This document shows, one piece after another, positions 1 to 7,691 of a DNA stretch of 42,216 nucleotides. The stretch's first letter is position 1; every line of letters starts with the position of its first letter. The notes beneath the pieces are model-generated. The model saw only the letters and a list, made by a program, of their open reading frames with translations. It made no database searches and was not told the DNA's origin. The translations under genes and the position numbers were made by a program. Source of the DNA: Bacteroidota bacterium (GTDB lineage Bacteria; Bacteroidota; Bacteroidia; Bacteroidales; JACABE01); the NCBI GenBank assembly GCA_013377005.1, contig JACABE010000013.1:52015-94230 (forward strand), in the 5' to 3' direction.

Positions 1-39
1 TTATAAAAATGATTAATTTAGCCAAAATATTTAATAAGA

Positions 40-780
40 ATGAAGATATTATCGGAAGTTGGTAGATATTTAGTATTAATGAAGCAAGTTTTTCGGAAAC
101 CCGAAAAACAATCCATTTACCGAAAACAACTTTGGCTTGAAATGGATAATTTAGGCCTTGATTCTCTCGGAATTGTTGCAATAATATCAATTTTTATGGG
201 AGCTGTGGTTACCATTCAAATGGCTTTTAATGTCGACAGCCCTTTAATACCTCTATATACTATTGGTTTTGCAACCCGTAAATCAGTAATTCTTGAATTT
301 TCGCCTACCATAGTAAGCCTAATACTTGCAGGGAAAGTAGGTTCTCGTATTGCCTCCGAAATTGGAACCATGCGTGTAACCGAACAAATTGATGCGTTAG
401 AAATAATGGGAATAAATCCAGCTGCATTTTTAATTTTACCTAAAATCATTGCCTCCATCATTATATATCCGTTTTTAATTTTAGTGAGTATGTTTTTAGC
501 AATATCAGGAGGTTGGCTAGCAGGATCATTAACAGGCTTGGTTGCTACAAATGATTATGTGTATGGCTTACAATATCAATTCAAGATGTTTGATATAACC
601 TATGCTTTAATCAAAACTGTGGTTTTTGCATTTTTAACGGCATCCGTATCGGGATATTATGGATATTATACGTCGGGCGGAGCATTAGAAGTTGGGCGTT
701 CCAGTACAAAAGCAGTTGTAAATAGCAGTATTATGATAATATTATTTAATTTGATACTCACTCAATTATTATTAGCATGA
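40..780 (+). CDS. mlaE: MlaE-type ABC transporter permease (MCE lipid transport)
   Basis: Inner-membrane permease of an MCE/Mla phospholipid transporter, which moves lipids between the inner and outer membranes. The 246-residue length is usual for the family. Several hydrophobic segments are visible (about residues 43-62, 85-100, 128-165 and 190-246). The family signature with GSRIASEIGTMRVTEQIDAL lies at about residues 101-120. The stop overlaps the start of the ATPase gene by 4 bases (ATGA), so the two are almost certainly translationally coupled. An MlaD-like substrate-binding gene does not follow directly; a CvpA-like gene is third. The start at 40 gives a normal N-terminus. Family assignment is firm; lipid specificity is inferred from the family. 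Confidence 0.92.
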   Translation: MKILSEVGRYLVLMKQVFRKPEKQSIYRKQLWLEMDNLGLDSLGIVAIISIFMGAVVTIQMAFNVDSPLIPLYTIGFATRKSVILEFSPTIVSLILAGKVGSRIASEIGTMRVTEQIDALEIMGINPAAFLILPKIIASIIIYPFLILVSMFLAISGGWLAGSLTGLVATNDYVYGLQYQFKMFDITYALIKTVVFAFLTASVSGYYGYYTSGGALEVGRSSTKAVVNSSIMIILFNLILTQLLLA

Positions 781-1526
781 TAGAAGCCATCAATGTATCA
801 AAATCATTTAATAACCATGAGGTTTTAAAGAATATCAGTGTTAAATTTGAGAAAGGCAAAACCAATTTAATAATAGGACAAAGCGGATCAGGAAAAACAG
901 TTTTGATGAAATGCTTGGTTGGCCTATTCCCAATTGATAAGGGCAGCATAAATTTCGACGGACGTTCATTCTCAACTATTTCTTATGAAGAAAAAAAGAA
1001 AGTCCGACAGGAAATAGGCATGTTGTTTCAAGGTGGAGCTTTGTTTGATTCCATGAATGTTGAAGAAAACGTAGTATTTCCATTATCTATGTTTACCGAG
1101 ATGTCGAATAACGAAAAAATTGAAAGAGCAAACTTCTGCTTAAAAAGAGTAAATCTTGAAAACGTAAACAAACTTTTCCCTTCAGAATTAAGTGGTGGCA
1201 TGAAAAAACGTGTAGCCATTGCACGAGCAATATCAGCCAATCCAAAATATTTGTTTTGCGACGAACCAAATTCAGGCTTAGATCCTGCAACCTCAATTGT
1301 AATTGATAATCTAATCAGTGAAATTACACAAGAATATCAAATTACCACAGTTATTAATACACATGATATGAATTCCGTAATTGAAATAGGCGATAAAATT
1401 GCTTTTATTTACAAAGGGAATTTATGGTGGGAAGGCGACAAAAACTCAATACTCCACACTGATAACAAAGAAATAAATGATTTTGTATATGCTACAGAAT
1501 TAACACGACGATTAAAAGGGAAATAA
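777..1526 (+). CDS. mlaF: MlaF-type ABC transporter ATP-binding protein
   Basis: Cytoplasmic ATPase that powers the adjacent MlaE-like permease. Motifs seen: Walker A GQSGSGKT (34-41), Q-loop glutamine near 85, ABC signature LSGGMKKR (138-145), Walker B YLFCDEP (158-164) and an H-loop histidine near 196. The NSGLDP stretch after Walker B is typical of the Mla/Ttg2A branch. The start overlaps the permease stop by 4 bases, and the next gene begins immediately after this stop, so the three genes form one transcription unit. Length (249 residues) is normal. Confidence 0.93.
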   Translation: MIEAINVSKSFNNHEVLKNISVKFEKGKTNLIIGQSGSGKTVLMKCLVGLFPIDKGSINFDGRSFSTISYEEKKKVRQEIGMLFQGGALFDSMNVEENVVFPLSMFTEMSNNEKIERANFCLKRVNLENVNKLFPSELSGGMKKRVAIARAISANPKYLFCDEPNSGLDPATSIVIDNLISEITQEYQITTVINTHDMNSVIEIGDKIAFIYKGNLWWEGDKNSILHTDNKEINDFVYATELTRRLKGK

Positions 1527-2024
1527 ATGAATATATTAGATATCATCTTTTTGATTCCATTGATATGGTTTGCCTACAAAGGTCTTGTAAACGGATTAGC
1601 CATTGAACTTGCAAGTTTACTTGCTTTACTTTTAGGAATCTATTTATCCTATCGCTTTTCAGTATTTGTTGGCGATAAAATTGGTTTAAATGGAAAGTAT
1701 GCTGGCATTCTTGCTTTTATTATCACTTTTGTTGCAGTGGTAGTATTGGTACATTTATTAGGAAAAGTAGTTGACAAAGCATTTAGTTTAGTCTCTTTAG
1801 GATTTATAAACAAATTGGCAGGTATTATATTTGGAGTATTAAAAATAGCTCTGATTATAAGTATTGTTCTTTATTTCATCAATACATTAGATTCAAAAAG
1901 ATTAATCATTTCTGAGAAAACCAGAAATGAGTCAAAACTACTCCAACCTATTGAAAAGCTTGCTCCATTTATCTTTTCAGGATTAAAGGATGAATTAAAA
2001 AATGATAGAAAAGAAAATAATTAA
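1527..2024 (+). CDS. CvpA family membrane protein
   Basis: 165-residue protein with four hydrophobic stretches spread over residues 1-125 and a short charged, lysine-rich C-terminal tail, the layout of the CvpA (colicin V production) family. The N-terminal pattern with a hydrophobic start, YKGLVNGLAIELASLL and a glycine-rich helix fits this family well. It begins directly after the stop of the MlaF-like gene, so it is probably co-transcribed and may serve the envelope too, although the family's biochemical role is not settled. It ends 4 bases short of the convergent flippase gene's stop. Confidence 0.8.
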   Translation: MNILDIIFLIPLIWFAYKGLVNGLAIELASLLALLLGIYLSYRFSVFVGDKIGLNGKYAGILAFIITFVAVVVLVHLLGKVVDKAFSLVSLGFINKLAGIIFGVLKIALIISIVLYFINTLDSKRLIISEKTRNESKLLQPIEKLAPFIFSGLKDELKNDRKENN

Positions 2025-2028
2025 TGCT

Positions 2029-3321
2029 TTATAGCCTTATATCTTTATTTTTATTAAATAATAATTGTTTAAAAATACTAACATACAATTTCAAATCCTC
2101 CCATTGAGGAAGTAATTTTTTAAAGCCTACACCACTTTCCTTTTTATAAAAATATAATATTACAATTGCATTAAATAAGTATGAAATACTAGAAATAATA
2201 CCTGCTCCATAAAACCCCCAAATAGGAATTGCCCAGAAACTTAATAATAATGTAACTATCAAAGCTGCTGATGAGGCTGAAAATTCGATATAAAACTTGC
2301 CGGTTCCTGAAAAATAATGGCCTATAAGTAAAGAGAAATTCCAAAGTATTACTCCAGGAGCTAAACACAACATAATATAATTAAGGTTTACAAATTCCTT
2401 TCCGAATATAATGCTATAAAATTCTGAAGGAAGTAATATCATTGGAATAATGATCATTATACTTATCAATAAACTAATTTTAGTTAAATTAACTGTTAGT
2501 TCTTGAGCATATTTTTTATCATAAGAATTTGCTATTCTTGCATATTGCACCATTGCCATACTTCCGCTCACCATCCAAACAGCTTCAGTTAAAGAAACCC
2601 CATTTGAATAAATACCCAATTGATCAGCACCTTTATATTTTGTAAGTAAATAATAGCTTAAACGAGCATTCAACATAGATGTAATATGCGAAAGTTGATT
2701 AAAAAAACCAAAACTAAACATAGCATATAGCGTAATTTTCCAATTTGAATCTTGCACAAAAGCAAATTCTTTATCCTTCTTTAGTAATAAAATACTCAAA
2801 AGAAAACTCAGAAAATAAGCAATATACAATGAGTAAATATAGGAGATTACATCAGCTTTCTTTACAAAAACAAAAAAGGAAAACAATGCTATCAACATAA
2901 AAAGTGGTTGTGCTAAGTTAACCAAATTAGAAGCATTTACTTTTTCTTTGCCTAATAAAATATTAGAATTGATGGCAGCATAAGAATTAATAAGAGAAAG
3001 CAAGCAAATATGACCGACAAAATCACGCTCTACGATATTAAAAAAATATAGAATTATATAAAAAGCAATGGCTGTAAAAAGGCTCCATACATAAGAAAGG
3101 AAAATCAGATGACTTATCTTAAATCGTGGTGTAAGATAAACCAGAGTGGCACCTCCAGCAATGTTCACAAAAATTAGAATAAATGAAATGGTGGTCAGAA
3201 CAATACTTTGTTCACCTTTGCCAATAGCACCCAAATATCGCGAAACAAAAATTGCAATCAGCAAATTGCAGATTGCTGAAGCTAATTTTATTGAAAAAGT
3301 ATTAAAAATTTTTCCTAACAC
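2029..3321 (-). CDS. Polysaccharide flippase (Wzx/MATE-like, oligosaccharide translocase)
   Basis: 430-residue, almost entirely hydrophobic protein with about 12 predicted membrane segments, as in the polysaccharide biosynthesis/export (Wzx-like, MOP superfamily) family. The N-terminal region with KLASAICNLLIAIFVSRYLG followed by GKGEQSIV resembles the conserved start of these flippases. The likely role is moving a lipid-linked glycan across the inner membrane for cell-surface polysaccharide. It lies 15 bases downstream of the GT4 glycosyltransferase on the same strand, so both are likely one operon from the promoter near 4520. The substrate cannot be told from sequence. Confidence 0.85.
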   Translation of the reverse strand: MLGKIFNTFSIKLASAICNLLIAIFVSRYLGAIGKGEQSIVLTTISFILIFVNIAGGATLVYLTPRFKISHLIFLSYVWSLFTAIAFYIILYFFNIVERDFVGHICLLSLINSYAAINSNILLGKEKVNASNLVNLAQPLFMLIALFSFFVFVKKADVISYIYSLYIAYFLSFLLSILLLKKDKEFAFVQDSNWKITLYAMFSFGFFNQLSHITSMLNARLSYYLLTKYKGADQLGIYSNGVSLTEAVWMVSGSMAMVQYARIANSYDKKYAQELTVNLTKISLLISIMIIIPMILLPSEFYSIIFGKEFVNLNYIMLCLAPGVILWNFSLLIGHYFSGTGKFYIEFSASSAALIVTLLLSFWAIPIWGFYGAGIISSISYLFNAIVILYFYKKESGVGFKKLLPQWEDLKLYVSIFKQLLFNKNKDIRL

Positions 3322-3336
3322 AATTATATTACTATT

Positions 3337-4497
3337 TTAATTCAGAACAGATTTATAAATTTCCATGTATTGTTTCCCAATTACCTCATAGCTAAAATGA
3401 TTTTCTGCATAAGTTCTAATTATAGATGAATCATAATTACGACAAGTATCAAGCATTCTAGTAAGCTCATAAATAAGCATTTTCATATTATGAGCTTCAA
3501 TTAGAATACCATTATCAACATTTACATGTTCAGCTATACCACCTACATTAGTTGATAAAATAGGCAATCCACATGACATAGCTTCTGCTATAACACATGG
3601 AAAATTTTCATAATTACTAAAAAGCAGTAAAAAATCGCATTGCTGCATAATAGCTGCTACTTCTTTAGTATTTCTTTTGCCATGAAAAATAATTTTATCA
3701 GTAATTCTTAACTTATCAATTTTGTTTTGATATTGCTCAAAATTGCCATCGCTTATTACTTCAAGGATAAAATCATTTCTGTATTTTTGGAGTTCACTTA
3801 TTGCAGTTAATATTCCATTAAAATTTTTTTGCTCTTCCGTTAATGATGAAACATGTATTATTCGCTTCATGTCTGTACTAAATGTTTGCTTCTGCTTAAA
3901 TAAACTAATTTCAACTACATTTGGAATAACTTTGTAATTTCCTGTTATTTTAAAGTTCTGCATTGCCAAAGCAAGGTTCTGTGTAACAGGAGTTAATACA
4001 GCAGCTTTTTTTGCAAAGTGTCGGTAAAAAATCACAGAACTATTAGGTTTATTGGCATCTTGAGGCAAATACCCAGTCCAATGTTCAGTAATAATATAAG
4101 GAATCTTTTTTATAAGTTTTAAATAATAAGCAATTAAACCTATTGGTATTAAGATATTTGCATGAATAATTAACGGTTTTGTATTTTTATATATTTGCTT
4201 GAAACCCAAATAGTAAGCAGTAATAATTTTAAAGAATCTCAAAATTGATGTAAAAAAAGGAAGATTTGTTTTTATTTTCTTTAAATAAATAATGTGAACA
4301 TCAAGATTATTATGTTTTTCGACAACATACTCTTTCTTATTATCATAAGCTGAATGAAAACAAACATGAAGAACGCTAACATCAGCATAAAGTGAAACGG
4401 CTTCGGCATGTTTTTCAACAAAATTCCCCAAAGTAGGATTCTCTTTATTTGGAAACCAAGACGAAATAAATAAAACCTTTAATTTTTGTTGATTCAT
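3337..4497 (-). CDS. Glycosyltransferase family 4 protein
   Basis: 386-residue GT-B fold glycosyltransferase. The N-terminal half starts with KVLFISSWFPNKENPTLGNF, typical of the Glyco_transf_4 domain, and the C-terminal half is a Glycos_transf_1 domain. There the EX7E motif (ENFPCVIAE) sits before MSCGLPIL and a GGIAE nucleotide-sugar contact. It probably adds a sugar to a surface glycan in the cytoplasm. It is first in a two-gene unit with the flippase downstream. A TAnnTTTG -7 box on the minus strand (4521 to 4514) lies about 16 bases ahead of the ATG. Donor and acceptor are unknown. Confidence 0.9.
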   Translation of the reverse strand: MNQQKLKVLFISSWFPNKENPTLGNFVEKHAEAVSLYADVSVLHVCFHSAYDNKKEYVVEKHNNLDVHIIYLKKIKTNLPFFTSILRFFKIITAYYLGFKQIYKNTKPLIIHANILIPIGLIAYYLKLIKKIPYIITEHWTGYLPQDANKPNSSVIFYRHFAKKAAVLTPVTQNLALAMQNFKITGNYKVIPNVVEISLFKQKQTFSTDMKRIIHVSSLTEEQKNFNGILTAISELQKYRNDFILEVISDGNFEQYQNKIDKLRITDKIIFHGKRNTKEVAAIMQQCDFLLLFSNYENFPCVIAEAMSCGLPILSTNVGGIAEHVNVDNGILIEAHNMKMLIYELTRMLDTCRNYDSSIIRTYAENHFSYEVIGKQYMEIYKSVLN

Positions 4498-4513
4498 GTT
4501 CGGAATAATTTAG

Positions 4514-4521
4514 CAAACCTA
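4514..4521 (-). promoter_or_regulatory. Bacteroidota -7 box for the GT4/flippase operon
   Basis: The minus strand reads TAGGTTTG, an exact match to the TAnnTTTG -7 element of Bacteroidota primary sigma promoters. It ends about 16 bases before the GT4 start codon. A clear -33 element is not seen. Confidence 0.5.
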
Positions 4522-4566
4522 CTTATTTTTTTTTATTTTTAACTGAATATTCTAAAAAAAATTGTG

Positions 4567-4574
4567 TAGATTTG
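4567..4574 (+). promoter_or_regulatory. Bacteroidota -7 box for the glutamine amidotransferase gene
   Basis: TAGATTTG matches TAnnTTTG exactly and ends 9 bases before the preferred ATG at 4584. This implies a very short or absent leader. It also argues against the upstream TTG at 4572 as the start, because that codon lies inside the box. Confidence 0.5.
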
Positions 4575-4583
4575 CCTTTAGTA

Positions 4584-5159
4584 ATGAAAAATAGGCTTTT
4601 AATTATAGATAATTACGATTCATTTACATACAACTTAGTTCAAATAATTGAACAATGTAGTGTGAATAATTATGCTATTGCAAAAAATGACGAAATAAGC
4701 CTTTCCGAAGCTGGAAATTTCGATAACTTTTTGTTTTCACCAGGTCCGGGAATTCCATCCGAAGCAGGTATTATGTGTGAATTAATTAAGCACTACGCAT
4801 CCAAAAAAAAAATGTTAGGGATTTGTCTTGGACATCAAGCTATTGCTGAATGTTTTGGAGCTAATATTGTTCAAATGAAAAAAATCATGCATGGAATTGC
4901 CTCTGAAACAATACTTACTGATAAAAAAGATGAAGTGTTATTTTCAAATGTTCCTACACATTTTATTACAGGACGCTACCATTCATGGATTGTCAGTCGA
5001 AAAAACTTTCCAAATGAGTTGTCAATTACTGCTATTGATAATCAAAAAAATATAATGGCAATTAAACACAATTTCTATGATATACATGGATTACAATTTC
5101 ATCCCGAATCATTTATTACTCTCGAAGGACTCACAATTATAAAGAATTGGTTAAGATAA
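4584..5159 (+). CDS. Aminodeoxychorismate/anthranilate synthase component II (glutamine amidotransferase)
   Basis: Class I glutamine amidotransferase that passes ammonia from glutamine to a chorismate-using partner for folate (PabA) or tryptophan (TrpG) synthesis. From ATG 4584 the protein is 191 residues. It begins with the typical IIDNYDSFTYNL, has SPGPG at 52-56, the nucleophile in GICLGHQAI (Cys81), a RYHSW motif, and the His173/Glu175 pair in FHPES. The frame stays open upstream to a TTG at 4572, but the family N-terminus and the -7 box support 4584. No partner subunit gene lies beside it, so PabA and TrpG cannot be told apart. Confidence 0.9.
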   Translation: MKNRLLIIDNYDSFTYNLVQIIEQCSVNNYAIAKNDEISLSEAGNFDNFLFSPGPGIPSEAGIMCELIKHYASKKKMLGICLGHQAIAECFGANIVQMKKIMHGIASETILTDKKDEVLFSNVPTHFITGRYHSWIVSRKNFPNELSITAIDNQKNIMAIKHNFYDIHGLQFHPESFITLEGLTIIKNWLR

Positions 5160-5267
5160 CAAAATAATAAAAAACTTAATGCCATCATTTTTTATTCACT
5201 TAATTTACTTTAAGCTTTTTTGTATAGAAATAATTATTATTAATGCTATTATAAAACAGAAAAGTTT

Positions 5268-5275
5268 TAATTTTG
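5268..5275 (+). promoter_or_regulatory. Bacteroidota -7 box for aroQ
   Basis: TAATTTTG matches TAnnTTTG exactly and ends 16 bases before the aroQ ATG, in an AT-rich 132-base gap that holds nothing else I recognise. Confidence 0.45.
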
Positions 5276-5291
5276 AAAAAAAATAATTGTT

Positions 5292-5702
5292 ATGCGAATT
5301 ATTATTATAAATGGTCCCAATTTAAACCTCTTGGGAGAGCGTGAAAAAGAAATATATGGAAATCTGAGTTTTGAATCTTATCTTGAAATATTGAGAAATA
5401 CAAATAAAGACATTACTATTGATTATTTTCAAAGTAATATAGAAGGTGAAATTATCAATAAATTACATGATACGGGTTTTGCTTATGACGGAATCATTCT
5501 TAATGCTGGTGGTTATACGCATACATCTGTTGCAATTGCTGATGCAATTAAAGCAATCAAAACATCAGTTGTTGAAGTACATATTTCTAATATTTTTGCA
5601 CGTGAAAATTTTCGGCATATATCATTAATAGCACCAAATTGTAAAGGAAGTATAATAGGATTTGGATTAGATAGCTATAAGCTGGCAATAAAGAGTTTTT
5701 AA
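5292..5702 (+). CDS. aroQ: Type II 3-dehydroquinate dehydratase
   Basis: Third step of the shikimate pathway: 3-dehydroquinate to 3-dehydroshikimate. The 136-residue length is near the usual 140-150 for type II enzymes. Motifs seen: GPNLNLLGERE at 8-18, catalytic Tyr22, NAGGYTHTS with Asn71 and His77, His97 in VEVHISN, and the ARENFRH segment with Arg104 and Arg108. The gene follows the chorismate-linked amidotransferase on the same strand but has its own promoter box. Its stop overlaps the stop of the convergent GT2 gene in a shared TTAA (5699-5702). Confidence 0.95.
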   Translation: MRIIIINGPNLNLLGEREKEIYGNLSFESYLEILRNTNKDITIDYFQSNIEGEIINKLHDTGFAYDGIILNAGGYTHTSVAIADAIKAIKTSVVEVHISNIFARENFRHISLIAPNCKGSIIGFGLDSYKLAIKSF

Positions 5703-6718
5703 CTAAAGTTTTCTTTCTTTAGTTCAGTAAAAAGCTTTTTCTTCAATAAATAGTGTTCAAATACGACATTATGCATATAAGTTTTACTAACTTTTTTTTG
5801 ATGAATGCTCTTACGCTTTTTAAAATTTTTATTAATTGATGCGTAAAAACTAAAATGAGCTCGGATAACTGCCCAAAAATCTTTAAAACCACCTTCAGTT
5901 AAAAATTTAGTTGCTGCAATAAAATCCAGAAAAAGTCTAAAAATGAACACTTTCATCAATCTATCGGCAGGTAAGTTTTTAAAAAGAAGGTAAAAATTAT
6001 TTCTGAAATTTAAATATGTTTTTCGAGCATTATTCTTAGGTAGTGTTCCACCTCCAACATGAAAAACAAGAGAATCTGGACAATACATTATCTTGTAACC
6101 TTCATTCTTAAGTCGCCAGCAAAAGTCAATCTCTTCCATGTGTGCAAAAAAATCATTGTCTAAACCACCATACTTATGATACAGTTCAGCTCTTACAAAC
6201 ATAGCAGCACCTGTTGCCCAAAAGATTTCACAAACATCATCGTATTGACCTTTATCTATTTCTAATGATTGAAATAATCGTCCACGACAAAACGGATATC
6301 CATATTTATCAATAAAACCACCAGCTGCACCTGCATATTCAAATTTTTCTCTCTCTAAATAAGATCGAAGTTTGGGTTGACAAACGGCAATATTCTTATC
6401 ACTATCCATCAATGCAATGATCGGTTTAATCCAATTCTCAGTAACCTCAATATCAGAATTTAGTAAAACATAATATTCCGCTTCAACTTGAACTAAAGCA
6501 TCATTATAACCCTTTGAAAACCCACCATTTTCATTATTTTTAATTATTCTGATTTCAGGATAATTAGCTTGCATAAAGGCTAATGAATCATCGAAAGAAT
6601 TATTATCAGCAATAATAATTTCAGCGTCTTCCCTACTATATTGAATAACAAAAGGTAAAAACTTTTCTAAAAATTTTCTACCATTCCAGTTTAATAATAC
6701 AACTGCAGTTTTTATCAT
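5699..6718 (-). CDS. Glycosyltransferase family 2 protein (rhamnosyltransferase-like)
   Basis: 339-residue GT-A fold glycosyltransferase. It shows VVLLNWNG near the start, IIIADNNSFDDS, NNENGGFSKGYNDAL, and LNSDIEV carrying the metal-binding aspartate. The later block with FWATGAAMFVRAELY and HMEEIDFCWRLKNEGY is typical of the rhamnosyltransferase-like GT2 group. The acceptor is probably a cell-surface glycan. It lies 8 bases downstream of the LpxL-like acyltransferase, so the two are likely co-transcribed, which hints at lipid A or LPS work. Donor sugar is unknown. The C-terminal 40 residues are very basic. Confidence 0.88.
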   Translation of the reverse strand: MIKTAVVLLNWNGRKFLEKFLPFVIQYSREDAEIIIADNNSFDDSLAFMQANYPEIRIIKNNENGGFSKGYNDALVQVEAEYYVLLNSDIEVTENWIKPIIALMDSDKNIAVCQPKLRSYLEREKFEYAGAAGGFIDKYGYPFCRGRLFQSLEIDKGQYDDVCEIFWATGAAMFVRAELYHKYGGLDNDFFAHMEEIDFCWRLKNEGYKIMYCPDSLVFHVGGGTLPKNNARKTYLNFRNNFYLLFKNLPADRLMKVFIFRLFLDFIAATKFLTEGGFKDFWAVIRAHFSFYASINKNFKKRKSIHQKKVSKTYMHNVVFEHYLLKKKLFTELKKENFS

Positions 6719-6726
6719 ATAAATAA

Positions 6727-7596
6727 TTAATTTCGTTTATGCTTCCATCTTCTGTGCGACCAAAGCCAGTTTTCGGGATATTGGTGAATTAATCGTTCCA
6801 ATGCATTTACATACAATTCAGATATCTCACCTACTTCTGTTTGTTTTGGTTTATCAGTTATTAATTCAAATTCTAAAGTATATTTCCCTCTACCTACTCG
6901 AATAATGCGTAAGAAAACTACTGCAAAATCTAAACTTTTCGACATTTTTTCTAAACCTGTAAAAAATGCCGTTTCCTGATTTAAAAATGTAGTCCAATGA
7001 TGGTCTCCATTTTTTGAAGGTGCCTGATCTGACACAATAAAACTTAATATTTTCTCATCTCTATTCTGAATAAAATTTCTGTAAGCTTGTTGCGATGGTA
7101 CAGGAATTACGCCAAAACTTCCTCTTACCTTTTTCATGTAATTGTCAAAAAAAGGATTCGTCTGAGGTTGATAAATTCCGAAAACTTTAAAATCAGTAAT
7201 TAAAGGCAAAATCATACCCCCCATTTCCCAACTTCCGGTATGACCGCAAACAAGAAAAACACTTTTATTGTCATTATAAAGCTGTTTCAACAATTCAAGA
7301 TTCTTAAATTTAAACCTTTTTAATATAGCCTTTTCAGTTAAATGTGCGGATTTAATAGATTCCACAATTAAGTCGGCCATTATTTGAATATATTTTTTTC
7401 TAAGAGTCTTGATTTCAGTATCCGTTTTTTCAGGGAAAGAGTTTTTAAGATTTTGAATGATTATTTTCTTTCTGTATTTTAGCAAATAATAAAGTATAAA
7501 ATACACAAAATCAGATATTATATACAACAATCGAAATGGTAAGCATGAAACCAGTCGTTCAAAAATTAAAAAGAAAAAAAAACCTAACTTTCTCAT
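6727..7596 (-). CDS. LpxL/HtrB-like lysophospholipid/lipid A acyltransferase
   Basis: Membrane-anchored acyltransferase of the lipid A late-acyltransferase family (LPLAT). The 289-residue length fits. A hydrophobic N-terminal anchor spans about residues 5-40, and the HX4E catalytic motif is HTGSWE at 119-124. The YQPQTNP and DQAPSKNGD segments and the C-terminal NWLWSHRRWK are family hallmarks. The likely role is adding secondary acyl chains to lipid A at the inner membrane. The gene heads a unit with the GT2 gene and is separated from the upstream GWxTD gene by a hairpin terminator. Confidence 0.9.
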   Translation of the reverse strand: MRKLGFFFFLIFERLVSCLPFRLLYIISDFVYFILYYLLKYRKKIIIQNLKNSFPEKTDTEIKTLRKKYIQIMADLIVESIKSAHLTEKAILKRFKFKNLELLKQLYNDNKSVFLVCGHTGSWEMGGMILPLITDFKVFGIYQPQTNPFFDNYMKKVRGSFGVIPVPSQQAYRNFIQNRDEKILSFIVSDQAPSKNGDHHWTTFLNQETAFFTGLEKMSKSLDFAVVFLRIIRVGRGKYTLEFELITDKPKQTEVGEISELYVNALERLIHQYPENWLWSHRRWKHKRN

Positions 7597-7629
7597 TATT
7601 AATGATAAAAAATTTGTATTTCCATTTAC

Positions 7630-7665
7630 AAAAATAGCTCATTATTTGAATAATGAGCTATTTTT
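7630..7665 (-). terminator. Hairpin terminator after the GWxTD gene
   Basis: Perfect 16-base inverted repeat AAAAATAGCTCATTAT with a 4-base loop, with runs of A and T at the stem ends, so it could work in both directions. It lies in the 95-base gap between the GWxTD gene and the acyltransferase, both on the minus strand. Confidence 0.75.
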
Positions 7666-7691
7666 AGCTAAACAAAAGAAAAAAATATGAT

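Noticed and set aside
4572-4583. TTG start for the glutamine amidotransferase
   Set aside because: The codon lies within the -7 box, and the ATG at 4584 matches the family start.
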